In this document: positions 18,398 to 26,237 of the stretch, piece by piece
Layout of the letters: the number at the start of each line of letters is the position of its first letter
How positions within the stretch are numbered: the first letter of the stretch is position 1
The notes under the pieces: model-generated
Seen by the model: the letters and a program-made list of their open reading frames with translations, nothing else
What the model was told of the DNA's origin: nothing
Databases searched by the model: none
Assembly (NCBI RefSeq): GCF_030263895.1
Contig: NZ_CP127161.1
Location: 372,001-436,000, forward strand
DNA length: 64,000 bases
Direction of reading: 5' to 3'
From: Proteiniborus sp. MB09-C3
GTDB taxonomy: Bacteria; Bacillota; Clostridia; Tissierellales; Proteiniboraceae
Translations under genes and position numbers: made by a program

Positions 18398-18555
18398 ATG
18401 ACTGTAGCAAATTATACAACTTTATTTAATGGAAAGTAGATGGACTTAAATCTAAATTTCTCAAATTTCTTAGTTCAAAGAAAAAACTTACTGCTATTTA
18501 TGATATAGTTCAGGGTTCAACAGAATGTAAGAAAATAATATATGTAGAAGTATAA
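18398..18555 (+). pseudogene. Possible frameshifted small gene
   Basis: A frame starts MTVANYTTLFNG and stops at TAG near 18437. The next frame continues as KVDGLKSKFLKFLSSKKK, LTAIYDIVQGSTE and CKKIIYVEV to TAA 18553-18555. The joined product would be about 52 residues and looks like a genuine small protein, but I recognise no family. It occupies most of a 330-bp space between two leftward genes. Confidence 0.3.
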
Positions 18556-18580
18556 AGTTAATATGAAATGTACATCAAAT

Positions 18581-19291
18581 TTATTTAATAATTTCCAATA
18601 ATTCATTTAACGATTTAATCTCAATAAAATTTTTGTTATTAATATCAGTATCTTGTTTACGGTTTATAAAAACCGGTGTAAAGCCAAAATTTTCAGCGCC
18701 AAGAATATCAGCTTCAAAGTTATCTCCAATGAAGTAAACTTGTTCCATTTCGATGCTAGCATCATGCTCTTTAATATCATCAAATACAATTCTGAATAAA
18801 TCTTTATGTGGCTTCCTTATCTTATAATCTGCACTAAAATGTATATTAACAAAATATTTTTCTAAATCATATTGGTTAATGAATTTTTTCATTACATTTT
18901 TTTTAAATATAGAGTTGCTTAACAAATAAACTGGAATTCCTAACAACTTAAGTTGCTCTAAGGTAGAAATAGTGTCATTAAATAATTCGGTGGTATTTAT
19001 TTCAAGTACACAATTAAATAGAATTTTTTCTATTGGATGATCCACTTTAAAGCCATATTTATTTTTAAAATCTAAAAGCTCATCTTCAAATGCTAATTCT
19101 GAATTATCCTCGCTTCTTTTATCATAAAGTTCTTTCCAATATGTAGCTGCATACTCTAGAAATTCAACTTTATCAGTATATTTTGACAAAATATTTTCAT
19201 GTAGATAATATAAACCCGAATCAAAATCAAATTTAATATCATGAAGCAATGTTTCAAATAAATCAAAAACAATAGCTCTAACTTCTGTCAT
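18581..19291 (-). CDS. HAD-superfamily hydrolase
   Basis: A 236-residue HAD-IA protein. Motif 1 is FDLFETLL with Asp10; position 12, usually the acid/base Asp in phosphatases, is Phe, as in some dehalogenase-like members. Motif 2 is LLSNS, the Lys lies in KIRKPHKD, and motif 4 is FIGDNFEADILGAENFG. The cap is helical (residues 15-95). Start ATG follows GGAGGGG. The missing second Asp means phosphatase activity should not be assumed. Confidence 0.85.
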   Translation of the reverse strand: MTEVRAIVFDLFETLLHDIKFDFDSGLYYLHENILSKYTDKVEFLEYAATYWKELYDKRSEDNSELAFEDELLDFKNKYGFKVDHPIEKILFNCVLEINTTELFNDTISTLEQLKLLGIPVYLLSNSIFKKNVMKKFINQYDLEKYFVNIHFSADYKIRKPHKDLFRIVFDDIKEHDASIEMEQVYFIGDNFEADILGAENFGFTPVFINRKQDTDINNKNFIEIKSLNELLEIIK

Positions 19292-19424
19292 AGAACCCCT
19301 CCATGAATTCTTTATTTGCCTTACACCAAAAAATCACTCCTCTTTCTTATCATAACATATTTTGTAAATGCATTGTTACTTATAATACGGCAGACTGTGT
19401 GAAAATTCACATTCTATACGTTTT

Positions 19425-19496
19425 TGTCATTCTGAACGCAGTGAAGAATCTGTATTTAAAACTATTAGAGACCCATTCGCTTCGCTCAGGGTGACA
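19425..19496. repeat. Dispersed nested palindrome, copy 2
   Basis: TGTCATTCTGA at 19425 pairs with TCAGGGTGACA ending at 19496; internal GAAGAATC and CGCTTCGCT words match the core of the same repeat family as 1044-1119. Part of a 515-bp gene-free stretch built almost wholly from repeats and gene fragments. Confidence 0.7.
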
Positions 19497-19507
19497 GCTT
19501 ACACACA

Positions 19508-19548
19508 CCCCTTCATTATTCTAAATCCTCTATCTATTTATTCCAATA
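19508..19548 (+). repeat. Degenerate copy of the rlmH 3' end, relic B
   Basis: The 41 bases match rlmH 24671-24711 at 36 positions, in the same orientation. Read leftward it encodes IDRGFRIMKG, against IYRGFRIMKG in RlmH, with a stop just before. The homology ends on the left at the palindrome 19425-19496, so the last codons of rlmH are missing. A GAAGCAACAA word follows at 19556, as it follows relic A. Confidence 0.65.
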
Positions 19549-19602
19549 TATATATGAAGCAACAATCTCGTCCGAGATCAGTAAAAAACTATATTTTTTG
19601 CT

Positions 19603-19660
19603 TGTCATTCTGAAACTCAGTCGAAGAATCTCGTGTTTTCAACACATGAGGAATCCTTCG
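19603..19660. repeat. Dispersed nested palindrome, truncated copy 3
   Basis: TGTCATTC at 19603 and the inner pair CGAAGAATCT / AGGAATCCTTCG are present, but the right outer arm is missing. The sequence runs directly into a fragment of an M23 peptidase gene. Confidence 0.65.
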
Positions 19661-19803
19661 TTGAATTCATTTGTTAGTTCAAAGTGAAGGTGCGTACTGC
19701 CCCATACCTGTATTTCCTACCAGCCCTATAACTTGGCCTTGTTTCACCCTTTCTCCAACCTTCAGATTTGCACTATGACATTGAAGATGATTATATCGTA
19801 ACT
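19657..19803 (-). pseudogene. Fragment of an M23 metallopeptidase gene
   Basis: Read leftward, the bases encode YNHLQCHSANLKVGERVKQG and then QVIGLVGNTGMG, followed after a frameshift by THLHFELTNEF, which holds the HxH zinc motif of M23 (lysostaphin-like) peptidases. Only about 50 codons remain. The left end meets the palindrome at 19603-19660. The intact M23 gene at 39811 has a related but different sequence, so this is a relic of another gene. Confidence 0.75.
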
Positions 19804-19806
19804 GCT

Positions 19807-21060
19807 TTATTTAACATTTTTCTTAATACCATCAAAATAAATTTCTCCTTTTTCATCCTTTTCAAATATATATTCTTTGTCTACCCATGTATGATGGAAC
19901 GCGTTTTCTGATATTGGGTACATAGGCATTACCCATTTGTCTTCTTGTATAAAGTACAGATTATCTTCATTCCTTTTAAATACATATTTAAAATGCTCTT
20001 CCTCATATATGCCAGCATAACTACTATCATATACATTTAAATCCAAGTTATATGCCTTAGGCTTTGAAGGCATGCAATAAGTGCTACCAAAAACTATTTT
20101 TGCTATATTTTCATTAATACTAATAGAATTAGAAAATCCATAATTACTTAATACAAGGATAGTAACTTTATCATCTATATACCTGTGAAATTGGTGATTA
20201 AATCCGTTACCACCACTATGTCGAACTCTTTTACGATTAAGGTTACTATCTATAAACCATCCATACCCATATTCCTCTTTGTATGGTGCAAAAATCTCGT
20301 TCATAGTCTCTTTTGAGACAAGTTTTTCATTGTACAGAGCTTCATCCCATAAAAGCATATCGGTAACGGTAGAATAAAGTGCTCCTGCAGAAAAAGCACT
20401 CATGGTATCTATTTCGGAGCATATTAATCTATCTCCATTTATATAGTATCCACTGGCTTTATCAGGAAGAATATCCCTGTAATCATCTAGACCGCTACTA
20501 TTCATTCCTAAAGGCTCAAATATATTTTCCTTTATAAATTCGATATATGATTTTCCTGAAACTCTTTCAATTACAACACCTAGTAAATAGTATCCAAAAA
20601 AGCAATAACTCCATCCTTCACCTGGTTCGAATTCTAGAGGCATATCTTTAAAGAGATTAAATATCTCCTTTTGTGTAAGTAAACATTTTCCCATTATAAG
20701 ATAAGGGTCTATAACTGAAAAGTCATTATATAGTCCAGATGTATGTGTCATTAAATGATGAATAGTTATCCTTTCATCTAATTCAGGATAATCAGGAAAA
20801 AACTTTCTAATACTATCTTGAGTGCTAAATAATCCTCTTTCTTTTAGAATCATTATACCCACGCAAGTAATCTGTTTCGTAAGAGAAGCAATTTTATATT
20901 TTGTTTTTATTGTATTTGGAGCACTGTGTTCTATGCTCGCCATACCATAGCTTTTATTGAAAATAACCTTACCTTTATCTGCCACTACAACCGCTCCACT
21001 AAATGTCCATAATTGTGTGTATGCATTCATATATTCATTTATCTTGCAATTAATACTCAT
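19807..21060 (-). CDS. Serine hydrolase, class C beta-lactamase fold
   Basis: A 417-residue penicillin-binding-protein-like hydrolase. The active site Ser59-x-x-Lys62 lies in IASLTKQ. The second motif, normally YxN, reads Tyr152-Cys-Phe in WSYCFFGYYLLG, so the usual Asn is absent. HSGGNG near residue 290 stands for the third motif. There is no signal peptide, unlike true beta-lactamases, and a C-terminal extension of about 90 residues follows. It may be an esterase or D-amino-acid peptidase. Start ATG follows GTGGGG. Confidence 0.83.
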   Translation of the reverse strand: MSINCKINEYMNAYTQLWTFSGAVVVADKGKVIFNKSYGMASIEHSAPNTIKTKYKIASLTKQITCVGIMILKERGLFSTQDSIRKFFPDYPELDERITIHHLMTHTSGLYNDFSVIDPYLIMGKCLLTQKEIFNLFKDMPLEFEPGEGWSYCFFGYYLLGVVIERVSGKSYIEFIKENIFEPLGMNSSGLDDYRDILPDKASGYYINGDRLICSEIDTMSAFSAGALYSTVTDMLLWDEALYNEKLVSKETMNEIFAPYKEEYGYGWFIDSNLNRKRVRHSGGNGFNHQFHRYIDDKVTILVLSNYGFSNSISINENIAKIVFGSTYCMPSKPKAYNLDLNVYDSSYAGIYEEEHFKYVFKRNEDNLYFIQEDKWVMPMYPISENAFHHTWVDKEYIFEKDEKGEIYFDGIKKNVK

Positions 21061-21228
21061 GCTATTTACCCCACATTTCTATTTATATAATACAGAATTG
21101 CTTTATATAATTGTAACTTAATTATACAATCTATAAAAGGGAATTTATTTTTCTGTATAACAATTTACACAACAGAGAATTATAACGTCTTTTATTTGTT
21201 TTTTGTTAATTATAAAAACATATAATAA

Positions 21229-21260
21229 AAGGCTGCCACTCATTAAAGAGCATCAGCCTT
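21229..21260 (-). terminator. Leftward terminator after the CD3324-like fragment
   Basis: AAGGCTG (21229-21235) pairs with CAGCCTT (21254-21260), with CTC and GAG extending the stem. On the minus strand TTTTATT follows. It is placed 8 nt after the stop codon of the relic at 21269. Confidence 0.65.
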
Positions 21261-21268
21261 AACCTATA

Positions 21269-21358
21269 TTATTTTGAATATACAATTTTCTTAATACTAT
21301 CAATTGATAGATAAAATTCTTCCGCTAAATCCATAATTTTATAACCATTTTTATACTT
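21269..21358 (-). pseudogene. C-terminal fragment of a CD3324/Mor-like HTH protein
   Basis: Read leftward, the frame gives KYKNGYKIMDLAEEFYLS and IDSIKKIVYSK then TAA, the C-terminal helix-turn-helix of small CD3324-family (Mor-activator-like) proteins. Just upstream a trace of KYYIP, an earlier motif of the family, is joined with the middle part missing. The remaining space between 21061 and 21413 holds only its terminator. Confidence 0.55.
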
Positions 21359-21413
21359 TTTACACTAATCAAGGTATATAGTATTTTTCCACTATGTTTT
21401 ACTAATGCTTATA

Positions 21414-22502
21414 CTATACAAATAACAATTCCGTGTCAAGCCAAGTTTCGATAGCATTTCTTATATCAATGATTGAGTCATCCAGTGAAAAACGAAACCC
21501 TTGGCAACCTCCATTACAATGATCGCTTATCCCTCTTTTTATTCCACAGCCATATCCCCTTTCAATCATTTCTTGTATAAATGAAGGGAACTTTTCGATG
21601 GTATCAGCGTATTTATGCGTGTTTTTCGCTTTGATGTTTACTTGATAACCATTATTAAGTGATACATTAATTCCCCATATCTCTTTACTTTTATAAGAAT
21701 ATTTAATCTTTATCCATAAATCTTTTATTTCCACATCGCATTTAAGCCCTTTATCCAAATAGCGTTGATGTAGCTGCAATATAAAATCTTGCACATTGGC
21801 AGACAAAGGTTTCATAGTATCTTTTAATATAGAAATAGCATCGTCGATTTTATTATTTTTCAATACTCTATAATCGCATCGCAATAAAATATCGGAGAAG
21901 CGGCAATAACTGATTGTATTGGACTTATTGACCTTCGATTTGTTGGCGTTTGTGCCAAATTCTATCTCGGCTATTGCCATTACCTTCAAGCCCGTTAACA
22001 TGGCAGGATTATCAGGATACGAAATTTTTATTCCTTCAACTTTTGATAAATCTGGTTTTTTGTCGTTCAAGTCTATACCGTCAATCAATATGCCGCAATC
22101 AGTCAAGAATCGTAAGCACTCAATGCTTTTTGAAACGGGAATTTTCGTGCTAAATATATTGTTTCCGACGGTAAGGAATTGAGCGCTTTCTGTTAGTACA
22201 CCATGAAAACCTATATTCAATAATAAGCATTTCACATTGTGCAGGAATGGAAAATATACCGAAATAGTAACGCGGTCATCAAATACGTGAGCATTCTTTT
22301 TATGATTGTCATACGAATCACCTTCAACAATCAAAACATCGCAAAGCTGATACAAAAAGTTTCTGAACGCAAGAACTCCTTCTCGAATATCTTCCTCGTT
22401 TGAAATATTTTCAAACATAGGATTAATTGTATATGTTTCAGGTATTTCTGGCGTAATAACATTTTTTAAGTGCTTTGCCATATCTTTGAGTGTCTTTCGC
22501 AT
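21414..22502 (-). CDS. Unrecognised 362-residue protein
   Basis: I do not recognise a family. The protein is soluble, of mixed alpha/beta character, with a Cys-rich C-terminal patch (YGCGIKRGISDHCNGGCQG) that could bind a metal. It starts directly after the stop codon of the PNPOx-family gene, so the two are co-translated, with the MerR gene upstream in the same direction. Base composition of the three-gene block (21.4-24.06 kb) looks richer in G+C than its surroundings, which suggests it arrived as a unit. Confidence 0.7.
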   Translation of the reverse strand: MRKTLKDMAKHLKNVITPEIPETYTINPMFENISNEEDIREGVLAFRNFLYQLCDVLIVEGDSYDNHKKNAHVFDDRVTISVYFPFLHNVKCLLLNIGFHGVLTESAQFLTVGNNIFSTKIPVSKSIECLRFLTDCGILIDGIDLNDKKPDLSKVEGIKISYPDNPAMLTGLKVMAIAEIEFGTNANKSKVNKSNTISYCRFSDILLRCDYRVLKNNKIDDAISILKDTMKPLSANVQDFILQLHQRYLDKGLKCDVEIKDLWIKIKYSYKSKEIWGINVSLNNGYQVNIKAKNTHKYADTIEKFPSFIQEMIERGYGCGIKRGISDHCNGGCQGFRFSLDDSIIDIRNAIETWLDTELLFV

Positions 22503-22979
22503 TTATTTCACTTCTTTCTTCGCAAAGTCAACTTTATACTGCCATTCACCGTATTTTTTGTCGTTATCAGTTATTGTTCCTTCCGTAAGGGTGATACGCA
22601 GAACGATTGAGTCAGGGTTGTCTTCGTCGCCATGTGCATCGAACCATGTGAAGATTTTTTTCATCTTTGCTCTTATTTCCACGTTCCTCTCGTCCTTTAC
22701 CCAACCGAGATTTTCGGCCGTTCCTTGAGCAACAAACAAGTCTAACCCACAGATGGAAACCTCGTTGTTTTTCCCAATTTCTAGCGTTTTATTTTTATTC
22801 GCGTCTGTAGAAACATAAAACGCGCCGTCTTCATAATAAGCATCAACCATACGGACAGCGGGGCGGGGATTACCGACGGCGTTCGGCGACAATGCAATAG
22901 TTGCAAGAGCAATAAGGTTGTCCTTTCCGTTTCCACAGTATTCTTCCATAAGCTTCATCGCGTTTTCATACTTGTTCAT
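22503..22979 (-). CDS. Pyridoxamine 5'-phosphate oxidase-family protein
   Basis: A 158-residue FMN-binding split-barrel protein. PRPAVRMVDAYYEDGAFYVSTD is the typical strand pair, trimmed here, and NKTLEIGKNNEVSICG plus VAQGTAEN follow. These stand-alone proteins reduce or oxidise small substrates with flavin and are not usually involved in vitamin B6 synthesis. The gene is directly followed by the unknown 362-residue gene. Start ATG follows GGAGGAATTATC. Confidence 0.82.
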   Translation of the reverse strand: MNKYENAMKLMEEYCGNGKDNLIALATIALSPNAVGNPRPAVRMVDAYYEDGAFYVSTDANKNKTLEIGKNNEVSICGLDLFVAQGTAENLGWVKDERNVEIRAKMKKIFTWFDAHGDEDNPDSIVLRITLTEGTITDNDKKYGEWQYKVDFAKKEVK

Positions 22980-23075
22980 GATAATTCCTCCATCTATTTT
23001 TTATTTCCCTATGGGTTCTGTCATACTTTGCATTTCGCAATTACCTAAATAATACATGGGAGATTCCTTGTATTT

Positions 23076-24056
23076 TTATATTCCTTCCTTTAGCTTAATG
23101 GGAAAATATCTTTGCATTTGTTTATAGCCAAGTCCCTTTTCTATGTCTTTATAGGCAATATCTCTTCCATCTTCATATAAATAAGGCATATTGAACATAA
23201 CATTGCGGCCTTTGTCAAGCTCAAAATTCGTGCTTTCAATCCATCGGCGAACTTTATCTTCCACTTTATGTATGCTCTCGTTATCTTCGTCAATACTGAC
23301 TGCCATAGCGTATAAGCCTCCCGGAAAATCGAATAATTTAAAAGGGCTTACATCCACATTTGTAACACCATCTTTAACGGCACATATCCATTCAGCCTTG
23401 TCATTTTTAGACAGCAAGAAATCAAAACAATCGAAAATCACACTCTTATACAAATGACAATACTGCCACAATTGGTACATATATCCTCCTTCTTTGAACA
23501 TTTCCCCCCACGGTTGGTTGCCGCACGTTACCGCTTTGAATTCCGGTATCCTGACAACCATTATATCAGGAATTTTTTTATCTAATTTTTCCGCTATTTC
23601 AATCAAGCGGTTTACATTGGAGGGCTTGCCGATATAGTCAACGCTTATCAACTGTGTTTCAATCTCTTTAGCCTTGTTATACAGCAGTTTTATGTCGGAG
23701 TTGTCTGCAAAGTTCACTTGTTCGATTTCGCGTATAAAATCCAGCACGATTTCTTTCAACTCATGCAAAAGCGCAACCTCGTCGTCTATGCTCTGTACTT
23801 TTTTCCCCAGCACTTCTAAAACTACATCGGAACCGGGAGTGTTGAAAACACGTTGAATGTCTTTTATGCTAATATTCAGCTTACGTAAAATGAGTATTTG
23901 TTCAAGCCGCCTAACAGCATTTTCGTCGTACATTCTATATGCGTAGTCATCACTTCGGGTGCTGGACAGCAATCCCATATCCTCATAATAACGCAGTGTA
24001 CGGGCTGTAATGTCATATTTGCTTGATACATCTTTGATTTTGATTAGGTTGTTCAT
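23076..24056 (-). CDS. MerR-family regulator with GyrI-like ligand domain
   Basis: A 326-residue regulator. Residues 1-75 form the MerR winged helix (DVSSKYDITARTLRYYEDMG, then RRLEQILILRKLNISIKD). A coiled linker covers about 80-130, and the C-terminal 170 residues form a GyrI-like/BmrR-type effector-binding domain. It lies first in the three-gene leftward block and probably controls it in response to a small hydrophobic ligand. Start ATG follows AGAGGTCG. Confidence 0.85.
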   Translation of the reverse strand: MNNLIKIKDVSSKYDITARTLRYYEDMGLLSSTRSDDYAYRMYDENAVRRLEQILILRKLNISIKDIQRVFNTPGSDVVLEVLGKKVQSIDDEVALLHELKEIVLDFIREIEQVNFADNSDIKLLYNKAKEIETQLISVDYIGKPSNVNRLIEIAEKLDKKIPDIMVVRIPEFKAVTCGNQPWGEMFKEGGYMYQLWQYCHLYKSVIFDCFDFLLSKNDKAEWICAVKDGVTNVDVSPFKLFDFPGGLYAMAVSIDEDNESIHKVEDKVRRWIESTNFELDKGRNVMFNMPYLYEDGRDIAYKDIEKGLGYKQMQRYFPIKLKEGI

Positions 24057-24447
24057 TTGTTTCGACCTCTTTTCTAAATTATCAAGTTTAAACTTAGTAT
24101 AAAGGATTCCCCAAAGGAAGAGTCAAGAGGGTAATGCTATTTTTCTGTAGAAAAGATGGCATCAAAATTTAGTTCGCTTATGTCTTCTTTTCTATGGTCT
24201 CTTTTAGAATATTTATACTCCAAGTATTCATATGCATTTTCAAAATTCACCCTCGGTAATCTAGTATTTACTTATTTGCTCTATTTTGCTCTATCTCGAA
24301 AGTAGTGCATTAATAAGCAAATTTTAACCTCCTCTACTAACCTTAGTGTTCCATTATTAATTCTAATACATTTTTTTATATAAATAGTTTATTGTATGAG
24401 TATATTTTTCTAATGAGCCAATTATATGTACAAGTGTTGAGGGGATT
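24057..24447. other. Spacer with a short coding relic
   Basis: At 24137-24250, leftward, a frame encodes VNFENAYEYLEYKYSKRD and continues HRKEDISELNFDAIFSTEK to TAG. It looks like the C-terminus of a real protein with no start or ribosome site, so it is probably a fragment. I cannot name its family. The rest of the interval is A+T-rich and carries the presumed promoter region of the small gene at 24448. Confidence 0.35.
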
Positions 24448-24549
24448 ATGGAAATTGCTAAAAGCCCAGTAATTCAAGTCTATAGTTATCGACCTATTAA
24501 ATTAGATAGCTTAGGTCTATATCAAATAATTCATAAATTGTCACAGTAA
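24448..24549 (+). CDS. 33-residue peptide gene next to rlmH
   Basis: ATG 24448 follows TTGAGGGGATT, a good ribosome site, and opens 33 codons ending TAA. The peptide reads MEIAKSPVIQVYSYRPIKLD, then SLGLYQIIHKLSQ: moderately basic, no membrane helix, no cysteine. A strong terminator begins four bases after the stop, so this is a complete transcription unit converging on rlmH. I recognise no family. The tight unit and the position at an integration hotspot make a real gene likely. Confidence 0.5.
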   Translation: MEIAKSPVIQVYSYRPIKLDSLGLYQIIHKLSQ

Positions 24550-24553
24550 AATG

Positions 24554-24576
24554 ACTCCTTCCAAAGAAGGAGTTTT
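24554..24576 (+). terminator. Terminator of the 33-residue peptide gene
   Basis: ACTCCTTC (24554-24561) pairs with GAAGGAGT (24566-24573) over a CAAA loop and is followed by TTTCTACTTTT. Confidence 0.85.
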
Positions 24577-24652
24577 CTACTTTTCTTATTTTCAACATTA
24601 AGATATCTGTTATAGAATTCAGATATTTAGTTTCGTTTTTAAAAAGTCTACG

Positions 24653-25132
24653 TCATTTGTGGTACGGTTCCCCCTTCATTATCCTAAACCCTCTATATAT
24701 TTGTTCTAATAAAATCATCCTCATAAGCTGGTGAGGGAAGGTCATTTTGGAAAAGGATAGTTTGAAGCTACTTTTTTGGGATATTTCTTTTGAGAGACCT
24801 AGGGAACCCCCTATGATAAAGGTTATGTCGTTTATTCCTTCTACCATTAGGGATTCTATTTTTTCTGAGAGTTCTTCCGAGGATAGTTGTTTGCCTTGAA
24901 TTTCTAGAGATATTATAAATGAATTGGCAGGGATTTTTGATAGGAGCTTTTCTCCTTCTTTATTTTTAATCTGCTCCATTTCTTTATCGCTTAAATTCTC
25001 TGGAGCTTTTTCATCTTCTACTTCTATAATCTCAAGATTACAGTATCTTGATAGCCGTTTTGAATATTCCTTTATTCCATCTTGCATAAACTTTTCTTTT
25101 ATTCTTCCAACAGAGACGATACGAATCTTCAT
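24653..25132 (-). CDS. rlmH: 23S rRNA pseudouridine1915 N3-methyltransferase RlmH
   Basis: The 159-residue SPOUT enzyme methylates pseudouridine 1915 of 23S rRNA. Its hallmarks are present: FIIGGSLGLS (SAM loop), FSKMTFPHQLMRMILLEQIY and the C-terminal GEPYHK. I chose ATG 25132, which has GGAGGTAAGG before it, giving the usual length. It ends the leftward wal-surE cluster. Its 3' end is the site for SCC and other integrative elements in Firmicutes, and two degenerate copies of that end lie at 13681 and 19508. Confidence 0.95.
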   Translation of the reverse strand: MKIRIVSVGRIKEKFMQDGIKEYSKRLSRYCNLEIIEVEDEKAPENLSDKEMEQIKNKEGEKLLSKIPANSFIISLEIQGKQLSSEELSEKIESLMVEGINDITFIIGGSLGLSKEISQKSSFKLSFSKMTFPHQLMRMILLEQIYRGFRIMKGEPYHK

Positions 25133-25151
25133 CCTTACCTCCAATACACGC

Positions 25152-25904
25152 TTATAGCCAATTCTTTACTTTTTTCATTAATTCATAATTTGTTAAGTCA
25201 TAGTGTAAAGGAGTAACAGTTATATATCCTTCTTTCAAATAAAATCTGTCTGTTTCTTCTTCCTTTTCTTCTTTATGTCTGCCTTCAATTGCTAATGTTA
25301 TTTCATCTTCACCATTTTTATTTTCAACAAAATAGTAATCGTAGACAATTCCACCTATTTTACATACCTTAATTCCTTTTATATCCTCTTCTTTTATGCA
25401 TGGGAAATTTACGTTAAGAACTATATTGTTCTTAATCAAATCTTCTTTTACTTTTTCAAATATACTTTTGGCATGTTTGGCAGCTGTCTCGAAGCAATTA
25501 GGCTCTTTTCCCATCTCACATGAAAAAGCCATGGATGGAATCTTATACAAGTTCCCCTCAATAGCCGCTGATACTGTACCTGAGTATAGTACATCCGTTC
25601 CAATATTTAATCCTAAATTTATTCCTGATAGTACCACATCTACAGGTTCTTCTACCAGTTTATCTAATGCAACCCTCACACAATCTGCTGGGGAGCCAGA
25701 TATACTGTAGGCCTTTGATTCGATGCCTGGGATATCTAGCTTTTTTACTAAAATAGGCTTTGAAAGAGTAATTGAATGACTGGCAGCGCTTCTTTGTCCT
25801 TCTGGTGCAACTATTACTAGTTCATAATCCTTTTCAAATTCCTTAGCCAATGCTTGAATACCTATAGCATCAATTCCATCATCATTTACTAAGAGTAACC
25901 TCAT
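25152..25904 (-). CDS. surE: 5'/3'-nucleotidase SurE
   Basis: The 250-residue enzyme removes phosphate from nucleoside monophosphates and may act on exopolyphosphate. Metal ligands Asp8 and Asp9 lie in LLVNDDG; QRSAASHSITL, the SGSPADCV loop and VLSGINLGLNIG follow. Start ATG follows GGGAGG. It lies 19 nt upstream of rlmH in the same direction, and is presumably co-transcribed with it. Confidence 0.93.
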   Translation of the reverse strand: MRLLLVNDDGIDAIGIQALAKEFEKDYELVIVAPEGQRSAASHSITLSKPILVKKLDIPGIESKAYSISGSPADCVRVALDKLVEEPVDVVLSGINLGLNIGTDVLYSGTVSAAIEGNLYKIPSMAFSCEMGKEPNCFETAAKHAKSIFEKVKEDLIKNNIVLNVNFPCIKEEDIKGIKVCKIGGIVYDYYFVENKNGEDEITLAIEGRHKEEKEEETDRFYLKEGYITVTPLHYDLTNYELMKKVKNWL

Positions 25905-25941
25905 TATTTACCTCCCTATAATGTCTTATTTATATTGTCTT

Positions 25942-26109
25942 TTATACTACTAGATACTTTGGATGTCTGTCGCAAAACTCGCAAGAATGTGGACTTGTCC
26001 AGTCAGTAAAGCTTACTTGGTCAAGCTCATAAATATCCGGAGACTGCTCATATGTCTCTACGAATTCCTCTATGGCAATTTCTAAATGATCATTACAAAC
26101 TACATACAT
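25942..26109 (-). CDS. CxxH/CxxC small protein (YyzF-like)
   Basis: A 55-residue protein with CNDH at residues 5-8 and CEFC at 43-46, the defining pairs of the CxxH/CxxC protein family (BA_5709/YyzF type), which is typically encoded beside yycJ in Firmicutes, as here. The four ligands could bind one zinc. Start ATG 26109 follows GGAG with suitable spacing. It lies between yycJ and surE in the same direction. Function unknown. Confidence 0.85.
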   Translation of the reverse strand: MYVVCNDHLEIAIEEFVETYEQSPDIYELDQVSFTDWTSPHSCEFCDRHPKYLVV

Positions 26110-26237
26110 CTAATCACTCCAAACTCAAATTAATATATGAAAACAAAGGATTATATATAGTATTTGCAAAAAATAAGTGTTTTACAACATCATTAATGAA
26201 AGCCTAACTAAATTTGTACCTGTCTAATTCGAAAATG

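Noticed and set aside
13681-24652. A true SCC element
   Set aside because: No ccr recombinase, no typical SCC genes and no exact attachment repeats; only degenerate rlmH tails.
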